Shown in pieces: positions 25,374-34,790 of a stretch of DNA of 64,000 nucleotides (position 1 is the stretch's first letter; each line of letters begins with the position of its first letter). The notes under the pieces are model-generated. The model was given only the letters and a program-made list of their open reading frames with translations, searched no databases and was not told the DNA's origin. The translations under genes were made by a program, and so were the position numbers. The stretch covers positions 186,001 to 250,000 of the forward strand of contig CAVQFB010000005.1 of NCBI GenBank assembly GCA_963711675.1. The letters are read 5' to 3'. The stretch is from CAVQFB01 sp963711675. GTDB taxonomy: Bacteria; Acidobacteriota; Terriglobia; Terriglobales; Acidobacteriaceae.

Positions 25374-26640
25374 ATGTTCGTGCGCATCGTCTACGAATCG
25401 TTCCGGCGGCAGAAGCGTCGCAAGCTTCTTGCGGGCGTAGCGGTCACTCTGGGTGTGGCGGTGGCCACCGCGATGATTGCGGTCGCTACCGATATCGGAG
25501 ACAAGATCAATCGCGAATTGCGCAGTTACGGCGCAAACTTGCTGGTGACTCCACAAGAAGACACTCTTGACGTCGAAATTGGCGGGGTCAACCTGAAACC
25601 GCCGAGCGATGGCGCCTTCCTGAACGAAGCCGATCTCCCCAAGATTCGCGGGACATTCTGGCACCATAACATTGTGGGCTTTTCCCCGATGCTGGCGGTG
25701 ACGGCAAGCGTGGGTACCCCTGCAGACTCGAAAAACGTCACAGTGCTAGGCACGTACTTTTCCAAGCAACTAAAGTTCGGCAAAGAAGATTTTGTGACCG
25801 GCGTGACGATCACTCACCCCTGGTGGAAGGTAGCTGGTGCATGGCCGAACGACAATTCTGACGACGTTTTGCTGGGCAAACGCCTGGCACAAAAGCTGGG
25901 GCGTAACGCGGGAGATACGCTCGAACGTCGCGGGCCGCCAGGCTCGAATCAGCGGCCTGCTCTCAACCGGCGGCATTGAGGATGATGAAGTCGTCGCGCC
26001 TTTGGCTCTCGCACAAAGCATTCTGGGCAAGCCAGGCGTGGTGCGGCGAATCTACGTGAGCGCCCTGACCAAACCCGAAGACGCTTTGGCGCGCCGCGAC
26101 CCCAAGACCATGAACCCGGAGCTTTTCGATCGCTGGTACTGTTCGCCGTACGTGCAATCGATCGCATATCAACTCCAGGAAACAATTCCCCACTCGCATG
26201 CCGAGCAGATTCGCCAGGTCGCTCAGAACGAAGGCACCATACTTTCCCGCATCAAAGGCCTGATGCTGCTGGTCACGCTTGCAGCATTGTTCGCATCCGC
26301 CCTGGCGGTTTCTGCCGCGATGGCTACTGCGATCTTTGAACGCCGTGCCGAAGTCGGCCTGATGCGAGCTCTGGGTGCCGGGAGCGTGGCTGTTGCCTTC
26401 GTCTTCCTGGCCGAGGCCACCTTACTGGCCTTGTTTGGTGGGCTTGCTGGATTTGCCGCAGGCGCAATCCTGGCGCGCGAGATCGGGCGCTCGATTTTCA
26501 ATTCGCAAATCACGATCCAGCCAGTGCTCCTGCCTTTTATCCTCGCGATCGCCGTGGTCGTGACCTTTGCGGGGAGCGTGGCTGCCATCCGGCGCGCCGT
26601 GCGTTTCGATCCAGTGTTTGCGCTGCGAGGTGAAGCATGA
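25374..26640 (+). CDS. FtsX/MacB-like ABC transporter permease of the iron operon, frameshifted
   Basis: The intended protein is about 421 residues: one N-terminal helix (LLAGVAVTLGVAVATAMIAV), a periplasmic MacB-type domain (SYGANLLVTPQED) and three C-terminal helices (LMLLVTLAALFASALAVSAA, RRAEVGLMRALGAGSVAVAF). One extra base near 25923 breaks the frame. The first frame runs to 25979 and ends in a spurious tail; the second resumes as VAGRQARISGLLSTGG and ends at 26640. The total length is 3n+1. Starts 1 nt after the FTR1 stop. Related permeases accompany FTR1/P19 in Campylobacter. The break may be a sequencing error. Confidence 0.85.
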
Positions 26641-27797
26641 CCTCCCATGCCTCGCAACTCGCACCGGGAAGCGTTGCTCAGCGTCGTGCAAACGCTCCAC
26701 ACCAGTCCATGTTCATTCGCATGTTGATCAGAGCCGCAGTCCTGCGCCGTGGTCGGGCTGCCTCTGCCCTTCTGGCCATGGTGGTAGCCGCGGCGGTCTC
26801 CACAGCCATGATGAACCTGTACGTCGATGTGCAGGCCAAGTTGCGAAGTGAGTTCCGGAATTACGGCGCGAATGTCGTTATCGTCAGGAAAGATGGCGGC
26901 CCGTTGCCGGCGGGCGCCCTGACGCAGGTCGAGAACGCCCTGGGTGAGCACGGAATCGCAGTTCCCTTGGCTTACGTCGTGGCACGCACCAGCGATGGTC
27001 AATCCGTAGTGGTAGCGGGCACCGATTTCGTTCGAGTGAGAGAGTTAGATCGCTGGTGGAAGGTGAGCGCCTGGCCTTCGGCGTCGCGAGAAGCGCTGGT
27101 TGGGACTCGTGCGTCTGCGGTGGTAAGCAGCCAAGGTAAGCCGTTCGACATGAGCTTTCAAGGTCGCACTATTCACCTGACCCCGGCCGGCACGCTCGAA
27201 ACGGGCGCGGCTGAGGACAGCCGTATCTATCTTTCGATGGCCGATTTCCTGGCCTGGACCGGCGTGCAACCCTCCACCATCGAAGTCGCAGCCACCGGTT
27301 CGCCGGAAGAAGTAAACACAGCCATGCGGCAGCTTGCTCAGGCTCTTCCCGGCGCAGAGGTTCGTCCTGTACGGCAGATCATGGAGGGCGAGGCGCGCGT
27401 GCTGAACAAGACACGGGCTACGCTTCTGGCGGCAACCGTACTCATCATCCTGACAGCCGCCCTGTGCGTGCTGGCGACGCTGATCGGCTGGGTATTCGAC
27501 CGGCGGCGTGACTTCGCCATCATGAAGGCCTTAGGCGCGTCGGAGAGACTACTCAATGGCTTCTTCGCCGCAGAAGCGGCCGCTTTGGGCGTAGTAGGGG
27601 CGGCACTCGGATACCTGATCGGTGTGGGAGTTGCTGCATGGATCGGCCGGGTAAATTTCCACGCTCCTGTGACACCGCGGATCAGCGTTTTACCCTGGAT
27701 AGTTGTGGGAAGCGTAGCAGTCGCATTGCTTTCTGCAGTCGTACCCATTGGCTTATTGCGGCGCGTGCAGCCTGCGACTATTCTGAGAGGCGAATAG
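26637..27797 (+). CDS. FtsX/MacB-like ABC transporter permease of the iron operon
   Basis: 386 residues. It has an N-terminal helix (ASALLAMVVAAAVSTAMMNL), a periplasmic domain opening with FRNYGANVVIVRKDGG, and C-terminal helices with the FtsX motif RRRDFAIMKALGASERLLNG. It is a paralogue of the preceding gene (shared YGANxxV and MxALGA motifs), so the two probably form the heterodimeric membrane part. GAGGTG precedes the ATG, which overlaps the previous stop (ATGA). An internal ATG at 26709 is a possible alternative start. Confidence 0.9.
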   Translation: MTSHASQLAPGSVAQRRANAPHQSMFIRMLIRAAVLRRGRAASALLAMVVAAAVSTAMMNLYVDVQAKLRSEFRNYGANVVIVRKDGGPLPAGALTQVENALGEHGIAVPLAYVVARTSDGQSVVVAGTDFVRVRELDRWWKVSAWPSASREALVGTRASAVVSSQGKPFDMSFQGRTIHLTPAGTLETGAAEDSRIYLSMADFLAWTGVQPSTIEVAATGSPEEVNTAMRQLAQALPGAEVRPVRQIMEGEARVLNKTRATLLAATVLIILTAALCVLATLIGWVFDRRRDFAIMKALGASERLLNGFFAAEAAALGVVGAALGYLIGVGVAAWIGRVNFHAPVTPRISVLPWIVVGSVAVALLSAVVPIGLLRRVQPATILRGE

Positions 27798-27798
27798 G

Positions 27799-29031
27799 AT
27801 GATCAAGCTCAAGGGTGTCAGCAAGCTGTATCCGGCCAAAGCCGAAGTGAACGGCGCGAACGGTGCGGTCATCCGCGCGCTGGACAACATCTCCCTCTCC
27901 GTCGAGCCCGGCGAATGGCTGGCCATGATGGGCCCCTCGGGCTCCGGCAAGAGCACCCTCGTGAACCTGATCGGCTGCCTCGACCGTCCTACGTCTGGCG
28001 AAATCTGGCTCGACGGGCAGGAGGTCGCCCAGATCTCAGGCAGCGAACTGAATCGCGTGCGGGCGGAGAAGATTGGATTCGTTTTCCAGCAGTTTCACCT
28101 GATTCCCTACCTCACTTCGGTCGAGAACGTGATGCTCGCGCAATACTTCCATAGCATGACCGACCAGCAGGAAGCGCTCGATGCCCTTGAACGCGTGGGG
28201 CTGAAGGATCGCGCGCATCATTTGCCCTCGCAGCTTTCCGGTGGCGAGCAGCAGCGGGTGTGCATCGCGCGGGCGCTGATCAACGACCCCAAGATCGTGC
28301 TCGCCGACGAACCCACCGGCAACCTCGACGCCCAGAACGAGGAGATCGTGCTTCGCCTGCTGCGCGAACTGCACCAGCAGGGTCGGACGATCATCATGGT
28401 GACCCACGATCCCGTCGTGGCCCGCCTGGCGGATCGCCGAATCGAACTGCATCATGGAAAGATTGCCATCCAGGAAGTCTTCTCCATGGCCGACGAGGAG
28501 CAATTTGATGAGGTCCTCGAAGAGCTTTACGTCCTGAACGAGCACGGCGAACTGGCCGAGATTGGTCGCATGGAAGTGCACGGCGCTTTGCCGGTGAGCA
28601 TTGCGGTGGAAAAAATGATGGACATGGGCTTTGTCACGATGGCTCCGCATCCACCCGAGCCACACCAGCACAAGCCGTTCGTGAATCCTTGCCACGACGC
28701 GCTGAAGCCGTCAGGCGTGTCGACCGGCGACGGCAGCATGATTGTCGAATTGACGGCGCGCGGCTACCAACGCGCAGCCGACATCATCCGGCGCCATCGC
28801 CTCGCGGAACGCTTGTTTACCGACAGCCTGGCGATGGATAGCGAAACCGAAATCGAGCAGCAGGCCTGCAAGTTCGAGCACATTCTCTCACCGGGCGCCA
28901 CCGACAAGATCTGTTCTTTCCTCGATCACCCGCGAACTTGCCCGCACGGGGCAGCAATCCCTCCGGGGCCGTGCTGTGGCAGGGCGGCAGATGCGGCGGC
29001 GTTTTCCGGTGTGCTCTCCCAGAGAAAATAA
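27799..29031 (+). CDS. ABC ATPase (LolD/MacB type) fused to a DtxR-type metal-responsive regulator module
   Basis: 410 residues. Residues 1-225 are a complete ABC ATPase: Walker A GPSGSGKST (45-53), Q-loop FVFQQFH, signature LSGGEQQRV (146-154), Walker B IVLADEP with E171, and H203. From residue 230 the sequence continues as a DtxR-like protein: a helix-turn-helix-like stretch (FDEVLEELYVLNEHGELAEI), a His-rich insert (H284, H289, H291, C298, H299), then the dimerisation/metal domain RRHRLAERLFTDSLAM and EQQACKFEHILS. H333, E337, C357, E360 and H361 match DtxR ligand positions. The tail TCPHGAAIPPGPCC resembles DtxR relatives. An internal AGGAAG-N8-ATG at 28486 could yield a free regulator. 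Confidence 0.88.
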   Translation: MIKLKGVSKLYPAKAEVNGANGAVIRALDNISLSVEPGEWLAMMGPSGSGKSTLVNLIGCLDRPTSGEIWLDGQEVAQISGSELNRVRAEKIGFVFQQFHLIPYLTSVENVMLAQYFHSMTDQQEALDALERVGLKDRAHHLPSQLSGGEQQRVCIARALINDPKIVLADEPTGNLDAQNEEIVLRLLRELHQQGRTIIMVTHDPVVARLADRRIELHHGKIAIQEVFSMADEEQFDEVLEELYVLNEHGELAEIGRMEVHGALPVSIAVEKMMDMGFVTMAPHPPEPHQHKPFVNPCHDALKPSGVSTGDGSMIVELTARGYQRAADIIRRHRLAERLFTDSLAMDSETEIEQQACKFEHILSPGATDKICSFLDHPRTCPHGAAIPPGPCCGRAADAAAFSGVLSQRK

Positions 29032-29111
29032 TGACGCACTACGAGTCCGTACTGGAATGACGGCAGTTACTCGCCTCGGAACCCTCGCTGTGTTCAAATG
29101 TGATTATCCCA

Positions 29112-29936
29112 ATGACCACCCGCCGTCCCACCATCGGTGTTTTCGATTCCGGAGTTGGCGGTCTCACCGTCCTTAAAGCTTTACTTGAACTAGTTCCGTA
29201 CGCTGACTACCTGTATTTTGGCGACACCGCTCGCCTCCCCTACGGCTCGAAGTCGGCAGAAACCGTGGCGCGATATGCCCTTGGAGCTTCTGATTATCTC
29301 CAGCAGCACGGCGCTGAGATGCTGGTGATCGCCTGCAACACGGCGACGGCTCTTGCCCTGCCCCAGATCACGCAGGCGTCGAACGTCCCGGTCGTCGGTG
29401 TAGTGGAACCGGGGGCAGAGCAAGCGTCCATCTCGAGCAAGAACCGGAAGGTTGTCGTGATCGGGACCGAGGCCACAGTGAGCAGCCATGCCTATCAGCG
29501 CGCACTCAAAGTGCGCGGCGTGGAGGCGAAAGAAAAAGCTTGTCCATTACTTGTACCGCTCGTGGAAGAAGGATGGGTCGACCATCCTGTGACGGAGCAG
29601 GTCGCCCGGATCTACTTGGATGAGGCCTTTGCCGACGGATATGGACCCGCGGATGTGCTGGTTCTCGGTTGCACTCACTACCCGCTGCTCAAGCCGCTCC
29701 TCCATCGAGTCGCGCCCAAGCATGTGACCATTGTGGACTCGGCTCACTCGACGGCACAATCCGTCGCACGCCAATTGCAAGCCGCGCCCATCTCGATTCC
29801 CACCGATCCCGAGCGCCGCGCCCATCAACGCTTGAGATTCTTTGCCACTGATTCTGTCGAGAAATTCAAGAGATTGGGTGCGAGTTTCCTTGGATTTCCC
29901 ATCGAAGACGTACAGCATGTCGACCTGAAGGAATAA
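29112..29936 (+). CDS. murI: Glutamate racemase
   Basis: Supplies D-glutamate for peptidoglycan. 274 residues. It opens with TIGVFDSGVGGLTVLKALL; the two catalytic cysteines lie in VIACNTATALAL and VLGCTHYPLLKP. Length is normal. The ATG at 29112 is used; a GTG at 29100 is in frame. It is followed by a bidirectional terminator. It is not part of the iron operon: an 80-nt gap separates them. Confidence 0.95.
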   Translation: MTTRRPTIGVFDSGVGGLTVLKALLELVPYADYLYFGDTARLPYGSKSAETVARYALGASDYLQQHGAEMLVIACNTATALALPQITQASNVPVVGVVEPGAEQASISSKNRKVVVIGTEATVSSHAYQRALKVRGVEAKEKACPLLVPLVEEGWVDHPVTEQVARIYLDEAFADGYGPADVLVLGCTHYPLLKPLLHRVAPKHVTIVDSAHSTAQSVARQLQAAPISIPTDPERRAHQRLRFFATDSVEKFKRLGASFLGFPIEDVQHVDLKE

Positions 29937-29975
29937 GCAGCAAAGCATCGCCGCACAAGGTTACGCGCAAAAGAA

Positions 29976-29999
29976 AAGCGGCCACAAGTGTGGCCGCTT
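29976..29999. terminator. Bidirectional terminator between murI and the TonB-family gene
   Basis: AAGCGGCCACA (29976-29986) pairs perfectly with TGTGGCCGCTT (29989-29999), an 11-bp stem. T-rich sequence follows on the plus strand (TATTTC) and an A-rich tract precedes it, giving T-rich sequence for minus-strand transcripts. It serves murI and the convergent TonB-family gene. Confidence 0.8.
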
Positions 30000-30020
30000 A
30001 TTTCAACAAAAGAATCTGGC

Positions 30021-31031
30021 TCAGTAGAGCCGGAAACTTACCTCGACGTTGATCTGCACCGAGACCGGCTTGCCGTCTTTCATCGCCGGCTCAAACTTCC
30101 ACTGCTTCACGGCCTCGATCGCCTTCTCGTCCAAGCCAAGCCCTAACGTTCTCGCAATCTTGATATCGCGGGGGCGGCCATCTGCTCCCACGATCAGCCA
30201 GAGAACGCAGGTTCCCTGAAACTTGGCTTTGCGTGCCTCTTCCGAATACTCAGGATCCGGCGTGAACACCGCTCGCGGCGCCGATACGCCACCGCCAACA
30301 CGAAATACACCGCCACCCGTACCACCTCCGCGGCCCGGACCGAAGCCCGGTCCTTCGCCGGAACCAACTCCGCCGCCATTACCGGAGCCAATGCCGCCAC
30401 CCGAGCCTGTGCCGTTTGACGGAGGTCCCGAAGGCAGATGCGACAGGGGGTCGCCCAGGTTGGGCATATTGTTCGTCGCCAGGTGTACCTCAGGCGGAAT
30501 CACAATCGTCGGCTCAGCGGTGAGTTTGGGATGGTCATTGCGCACGACCATTGCCGGCGGAGTAATTTGCTCCATCGAAAACTTGGGAAGCTTGCCTTTG
30601 GGAGCCTGGAACTTGTCGCGATCGCCGCCACCACCACCACCGCCCGCTTGAGTCTTCGAAGGCTGCAGGGTTGGCATGTCATCGGGCGCGATCAGCGTCA
30701 CCGTCTCGGCCGGCTTGGTGATTTGCGTTACCATGCGGCGGCCCAGCAAGCCACCGCCAACCAGCGCGCCGATGGCAAGAACGTGCACCGCAGCCGAACG
30801 GTACGCGGCCGGCTTCTTGTAGTTGTAATCCCCCCAAATATCTTTGACCGGAACCGGCTTCGACGTCAGGACTAGCGGTGGCAGCTTCTTGGGAAAGAAG
30901 AATTCGTCGAGACCGCGGAACAGAGACTTCCAGATGGGCTCATCGATGGTGCCTTCGGGCAGCAACAGGTGCAACTCGGGCTCGCCATTGGGGGGAATTG
31001 AGGGGCGCGGCGGCTCCATGTTTGTTGACAT
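30021..31031 (-). CDS. TonB-family energy transducer with Gly-rich linker
   Basis: 336 residues from the ATG at 31031. A cytoplasmic N-terminus (about 1-80) precedes one membrane helix (SAAVHVLAIGALVGGGLLG), then Gly- and Pro-rich linkers (GGGGGGG; long Gly-Ser stretches) and a TonB C-terminal domain (about 250-336: FTPDPEYSEEARKAKFQGT, LDEKAIEAVKQWKFEPAMKD). It transmits proton-motive force to outer-membrane receptors or acts in related envelope systems. Not directly linked to the iron operon, though TonB function would fit. The frame is open to 31097. Confidence 0.9.
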   Translation of the reverse strand: MSTNMEPPRPSIPPNGEPELHLLLPEGTIDEPIWKSLFRGLDEFFFPKKLPPLVLTSKPVPVKDIWGDYNYKKPAAYRSAAVHVLAIGALVGGGLLGRRMVTQITKPAETVTLIAPDDMPTLQPSKTQAGGGGGGGDRDKFQAPKGKLPKFSMEQITPPAMVVRNDHPKLTAEPTIVIPPEVHLATNNMPNLGDPLSHLPSGPPSNGTGSGGGIGSGNGGGVGSGEGPGFGPGRGGGTGGGVFRVGGGVSAPRAVFTPDPEYSEEARKAKFQGTCVLWLIVGADGRPRDIKIARTLGLGLDEKAIEAVKQWKFEPAMKDGKPVSVQINVEVSFRLY

Positions 31032-31374
31032 AAAGAAATGAACCCGAACTGTAAGCCCTTTCTGTCTAGAAAATGTGACCCGCTTAACGGGAAGCAACTG
31101 CGGGGCCAGGAAATCGTCGGCTTACATCCTCCGATCGCAGCTGATGTGCTCAGCCTGCAACGAGATAGTCTGCCGCCTACACCTTGCTTCCCAAAGCGTT
31201 AGATGCCGAAAACACTACTCTGGTCGAAAATTGTACACGCTTTTTGTAATCAGTCTACAGTACTTTTCCAATACCTCAAGTATCACTACCTCCGCGGCTT
31301 TTGCCAACCTGATGGACGCCTTCCCAACCCTCCCTATAATGAAAAAAATCAATTATTTGGGAGAGACCAACCGA
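31032..31374 (+). promoter_or_regulatory. 343-nt intergenic region with ileS promoter element
   Basis: The gap lies between the divergent TonB-family gene and ileS. I see a perfect TATAAT (31335-31340) with no convincing -35 element. It lies about 35 nt before the GTG at 31375 chosen for ileS, and overlaps an ATG at 31339 that is therefore unlikely to be the start. GGGAGAG precedes the GTG. No T-box leader or other recognisable element is seen. Confidence 0.4.
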
Positions 31375-34225
31375 GTGCCGCTCGATCTGAAATCTACCAT
31401 CAATCTGCCCCAAACCGACTTCCCAATGAAGGCCAACCTGCCTCAAAACGAGCCCAAAATGCTGGCCAAATGGGAGAAACCGGAGGTTTATGACCGAATT
31501 CGCGCAGGTCCGCAAGGGCTCGCCTAGCTACGTTTTGCACGATGGTCCTCCCTACGCGAATGGCCCGATCCACCTCGGCCACGCCCTGAACAAGTGTCTG
31601 AAGGACTTCATCGTCAAGTCGAAGACCATGGCGGGGTTCGACTCCCCCTACGTCCCCGGATGGGACTGCCACGGCCTGCCGATCGAGATCAAAGTTGACC
31701 AGCAACTGGGCGGCAAGAAGCTGCAGATGAAGCCGCTCAGACGTCCGTCTGGAATGCCGAAAGTACGCCGAGAAATTTCTAAATCTGCAGCGCGAGCAGT
31801 TCAAGCGCATCGGCGTGTTCGGGCGGTTTGACGATCCCTACTCCACCATGACGCCGCAGTATGAGTCGGTCGTGCTGTCGACGCTCTACACATTTTTCGA
31901 GAAGGGATTTGTCTATAAGGGACTGCGGTCCGTCTACTGGTGCATCCACGATCAGACCGCGCTGGCGGAAGCCGAAGTTGAATATGAGAACCACACCAGT
32001 CCCACAGTTTGGGTGAAATACGCCCTGTCGGGCGATCCGGCAACATTTGACCCAATCGCTCGCTGGCAAGAAAGTTTCTACCATAATCTGGACTACAACT
32101 CCCTGGACGTTGCCTGCCAGCATGGCGGTGGCTTTTCATCCTGACGAGGAGTATGTAGCACTCGAATCCGGCAGAGAGGTTTACATCGTCGCCGAGAAAT
32201 TGGCCCAGGAATTCTCGCGGAGAAGTCGGGCTTACTGGAGCGAAGGTCGATCTCCCGTTTTCCCGGAAGAAGCTCGAGCATGCGTCAATTCTGACCATCC
32301 GTTTCTTCCGGACGCAAGGTTCCTGGCGTTCTCGCCGACTACGTCACCATGGACACGGGTACCGGCGTGGTTCATACCGCGCCTGCCCACGGTGCCGACG
32401 ACTTCGCCACCGGCGAGAAGTACAAGATCGACCTGACATAGCAACGTGGACGAAGGCGGGTCATCATGCGAAACGGACTCCCGGAATACGACGGGCTACA
32501 GGTTTTCAAGGCCAACGCTTCCATCATCGAGTTGCTAAAGCGCGCGGCGTGCTGATGCACACGGAGAAGATGGAACATTCCTACCCTCACTGCTGGCGCT
32601 GCCACAATCCGGTCATTTTTCGCGCCACTGAGCAGTGGTTCATCTCCATGGAAACGCCGATGGAAGCTGGCACGTTGCGGAGCCGCGCTCTCGAGGAAAT
32701 CAAGAAGGTGAAATGGGATCCGGCGTGGGGTGAAGATCGCATCTCCAACATGATGGCCACGCGCCCCGACTGGTGCATCTCGCGCCAGCGCATCTGGGGC
32801 GTGCCCATCGCAGTCTTTCTCTGTGAAGGATGCGGCAAGCCGCTGAATGATCCGGCAATCAACCGCGCGTAGTGGAACTTGTTTCGCGAGTGGGCGCGGA
32901 TGCCTGGTACACGCCAGAAGCGGACGCCTTGACTCATTGGGGCGCAAGATGCGGCCGACTGCGGTGGCGACAAGTTGACCAAAGAGAATGGACATCCTCG
33001 ATGTGTGGTTCGAATCTGGATGTAGCTACGTGGCGGTCTCGGGGCACGAGCCGAACCTGCCCTGGCCGTCGGATCTATACCTTGAAGGCGGCGACCAATA
33101 TCGAGGATGGTTCATGTCTTCGCTGCTGTGCGCGATGGGCGACAAGGAGCGCGCCTCCGTATCAAATGGTCGCTACCAGTGGCTGGACACTCGACGAGCA
33201 GGGCCGTGCCATGTCCAAGTCGCTCGGCAACGGCGTTGATCCGGTGGACATCGCCGAGCGCATGGGCGGCGAGATCGTGCGCCTGTGGGTAGCTTCGGTC
33301 GACTTCCGTGAAGATGTCACCTGTTCCGAACATCTGATGCAGCGTGTTGCCGGAAAATTATCGCAAGATCCGCAACACTTTTCGCTACATCCTGGGGAAT
33401 CTCAGCGGTTTTGATCCACGAGTTGGAAGCCGTTGCCGTTCGAGCAGATGGAAGCCATCGACCAGTACATGCTTCGGCAAACGACGGAGGTCTGCCGAAC
33501 AAGTGCAGCGCTGGTACGCCGAGTTTGCGTTCCACAAGATCTACCATCGCGTAAATCATTTCTGCGTCGTGGAGCTGAGCGCCTTCTATTTCGACGTGCT
33601 GAAAGACCGGCTGTATACCTCCGCGCCAAAATCTCTTGCCCGGCGTGCGGCACAGACCGCGATCTGGCGTATCGGTGAAGCGCTCGTGCGCCTGCTGGCG
33701 CCGATCATGAGCTTCACCTGCGAGGAGGTATGGCAATACTTGCCCGCGATGCCGACACGTCCGGCCAGCGTGCACCTGGCCCACTTCCCTTCCATGCAGG
33801 ACATTCTCGGCGGCGCCATTGCCGACGCGCATGCGAGCGAGCGATCTGCCGATTGGACCGCGCTGCGGGCAGTGCGCGAAGATGTTCTGAAGGCGCTCGA
33901 AGAGGCGCGCAACAACAAGCTTATCGGCACTGGACTCGAGGCCCACGTCACGGTCACAGCACCTGATCCGGTGTATTCCGCACTCAACCGCTTTGAAGAT
34001 CAGCTGCGCTACTTTTTCATAACGTCAGGTGTCACGCTCGAAAAAGGCGCCTCCGGAAATGGCGCGAGCAGCACGACGGTCAAGGTCGCGAAAGCGTCGG
34101 GGCAGAAGTGCGAACGCTGCTGGAACTATTCCACTCGTGTGGGCGAGGACCCTGTTTATCCCACGGTGTGCGAGCGGTGCAGCGCGGTTCTGAAGGAGAT
34201 CGAGGCGGGAGTCAAAGCGGGCTAG
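31375..34225 (+). pseudogene. ileS: Isoleucyl-tRNA synthetase with many reading-frame breaks
   Basis: Charges tRNA-Ile. The protein is conserved throughout but scattered over all three frames. Parts seen: VPLDLKSTINLPQTDFPMKA (start), the HIGH-like motif PIHLGHALNKC (about 31575), editing region (VVHTAPAHGADDF), GRAMSKSLGNGVDP (KMSKS, about 33210) and a C-terminal zinc pair (CERCWNY, CERCSAV). At least ten breaks occur, for example near 31500, 31739, 32070 (CGCT duplicated), 32215, 32433, 32950, 32990, 33160 and 33347. Most read as 1-, 2- or 4-nt insertions. Either the sequence is faulty here, or another IleRS exists. Total length fits about 940 residues. Confidence 0.9.
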
Positions 34226-34277
34226 CCTGCCTTGCCGAAGCTGAAGATTCTGCATCAGAATCTAATAGCGGGTTGAA

Positions 34278-34784
34278 ATGGTAGAGCATCACGTAATGCG
34301 CCGGTTTCACTTTCTGATTGCCATCGTGGTCGTGTGTCTTGACCGGCTGGCGAAGTGGTCAGTCGAACGAAATCTGACGCTTCACGACAGCATCCAGATA
34401 ATCCCGGGTTTCTTTCGTATCACTCATGTGGAGAACCGGGGCGCGGCGTTCGGACTCTTTGCCGACTCCCCTTCCGAGTGGAAGATCGCCCTCCTAGTCC
34501 TGTTCTCTCTGATCGCCTTAGTGATTGTATCGGCGCTCCTTTGGAAGAACAGCCACTCGATGACCACCACCGGCGTCGGCCTTGCGCTGATTCTGGGGGG
34601 CGCGCTGGGCAATCTTTGGGATCGCCTGTTGAGCGGGCGCGTGGTGGATTTTCTTCTTTTCTATATCGGGCAGTATCAATGGCCGGCATTCAATGTGGCC
34701 GATAGTGCGATTGTCGTCGGCGCCGGCCTGCTGGTTTTTGAAATCCTCTTCGCCAAGGCCCCTGCCACCGAAAAGTCTGTTTAA
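34278..34784 (+). CDS. lspA: Lipoprotein signal peptidase II
   Basis: Cleaves prolipoprotein signal peptides in the inner membrane. 168 residues with four membrane helices. Catalytic aspartates lie in GALGNLWDRL (about 110-119) and FNVADSAIVVG. The motif RITHVENRGAAFGLFAD is conserved. The ileS-lspA order is common in bacteria. The ATG at 34278 is used; a second ATG at 34296 is possible. Length is normal. Confidence 0.95.
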   Translation: MVEHHVMRRFHFLIAIVVVCLDRLAKWSVERNLTLHDSIQIIPGFFRITHVENRGAAFGLFADSPSEWKIALLVLFSLIALVIVSALLWKNSHSMTTTGVGLALILGGALGNLWDRLLSGRVVDFLLFYIGQYQWPAFNVADSAIVVGAGLLVFEILFAKAPATEKSV

Positions 34785-34790
34785 GGGGAG

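Noticed and set aside
25915..25930. Programmed frameshifting in the permease gene
   Set aside because: No slippery heptamer, stimulatory structure or stop-codon arrangement is visible; a simple extra base explains it.
28976..29040. Evidence of two separate genes at 27799-29031
   Set aside because: The frame is continuous, without a stop or break at residues 225-235; the internal start is additional, not a replacement.
28976..29176. A FeoA-like domain continuing the ATPase-DtxR fusion in another frame after 29031
   Set aside because: The frame after CPHGAAIPPGPCC does not show the FeoA pattern, so a missed extension by frameshift is not supported.
33003..33020. TGGTTCGAATCTGG, resembling a tRNA T-loop
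   Set aside because: It encodes VWFESG of the IleRS frame, and no matching acceptor or anticodon stem surrounds it.
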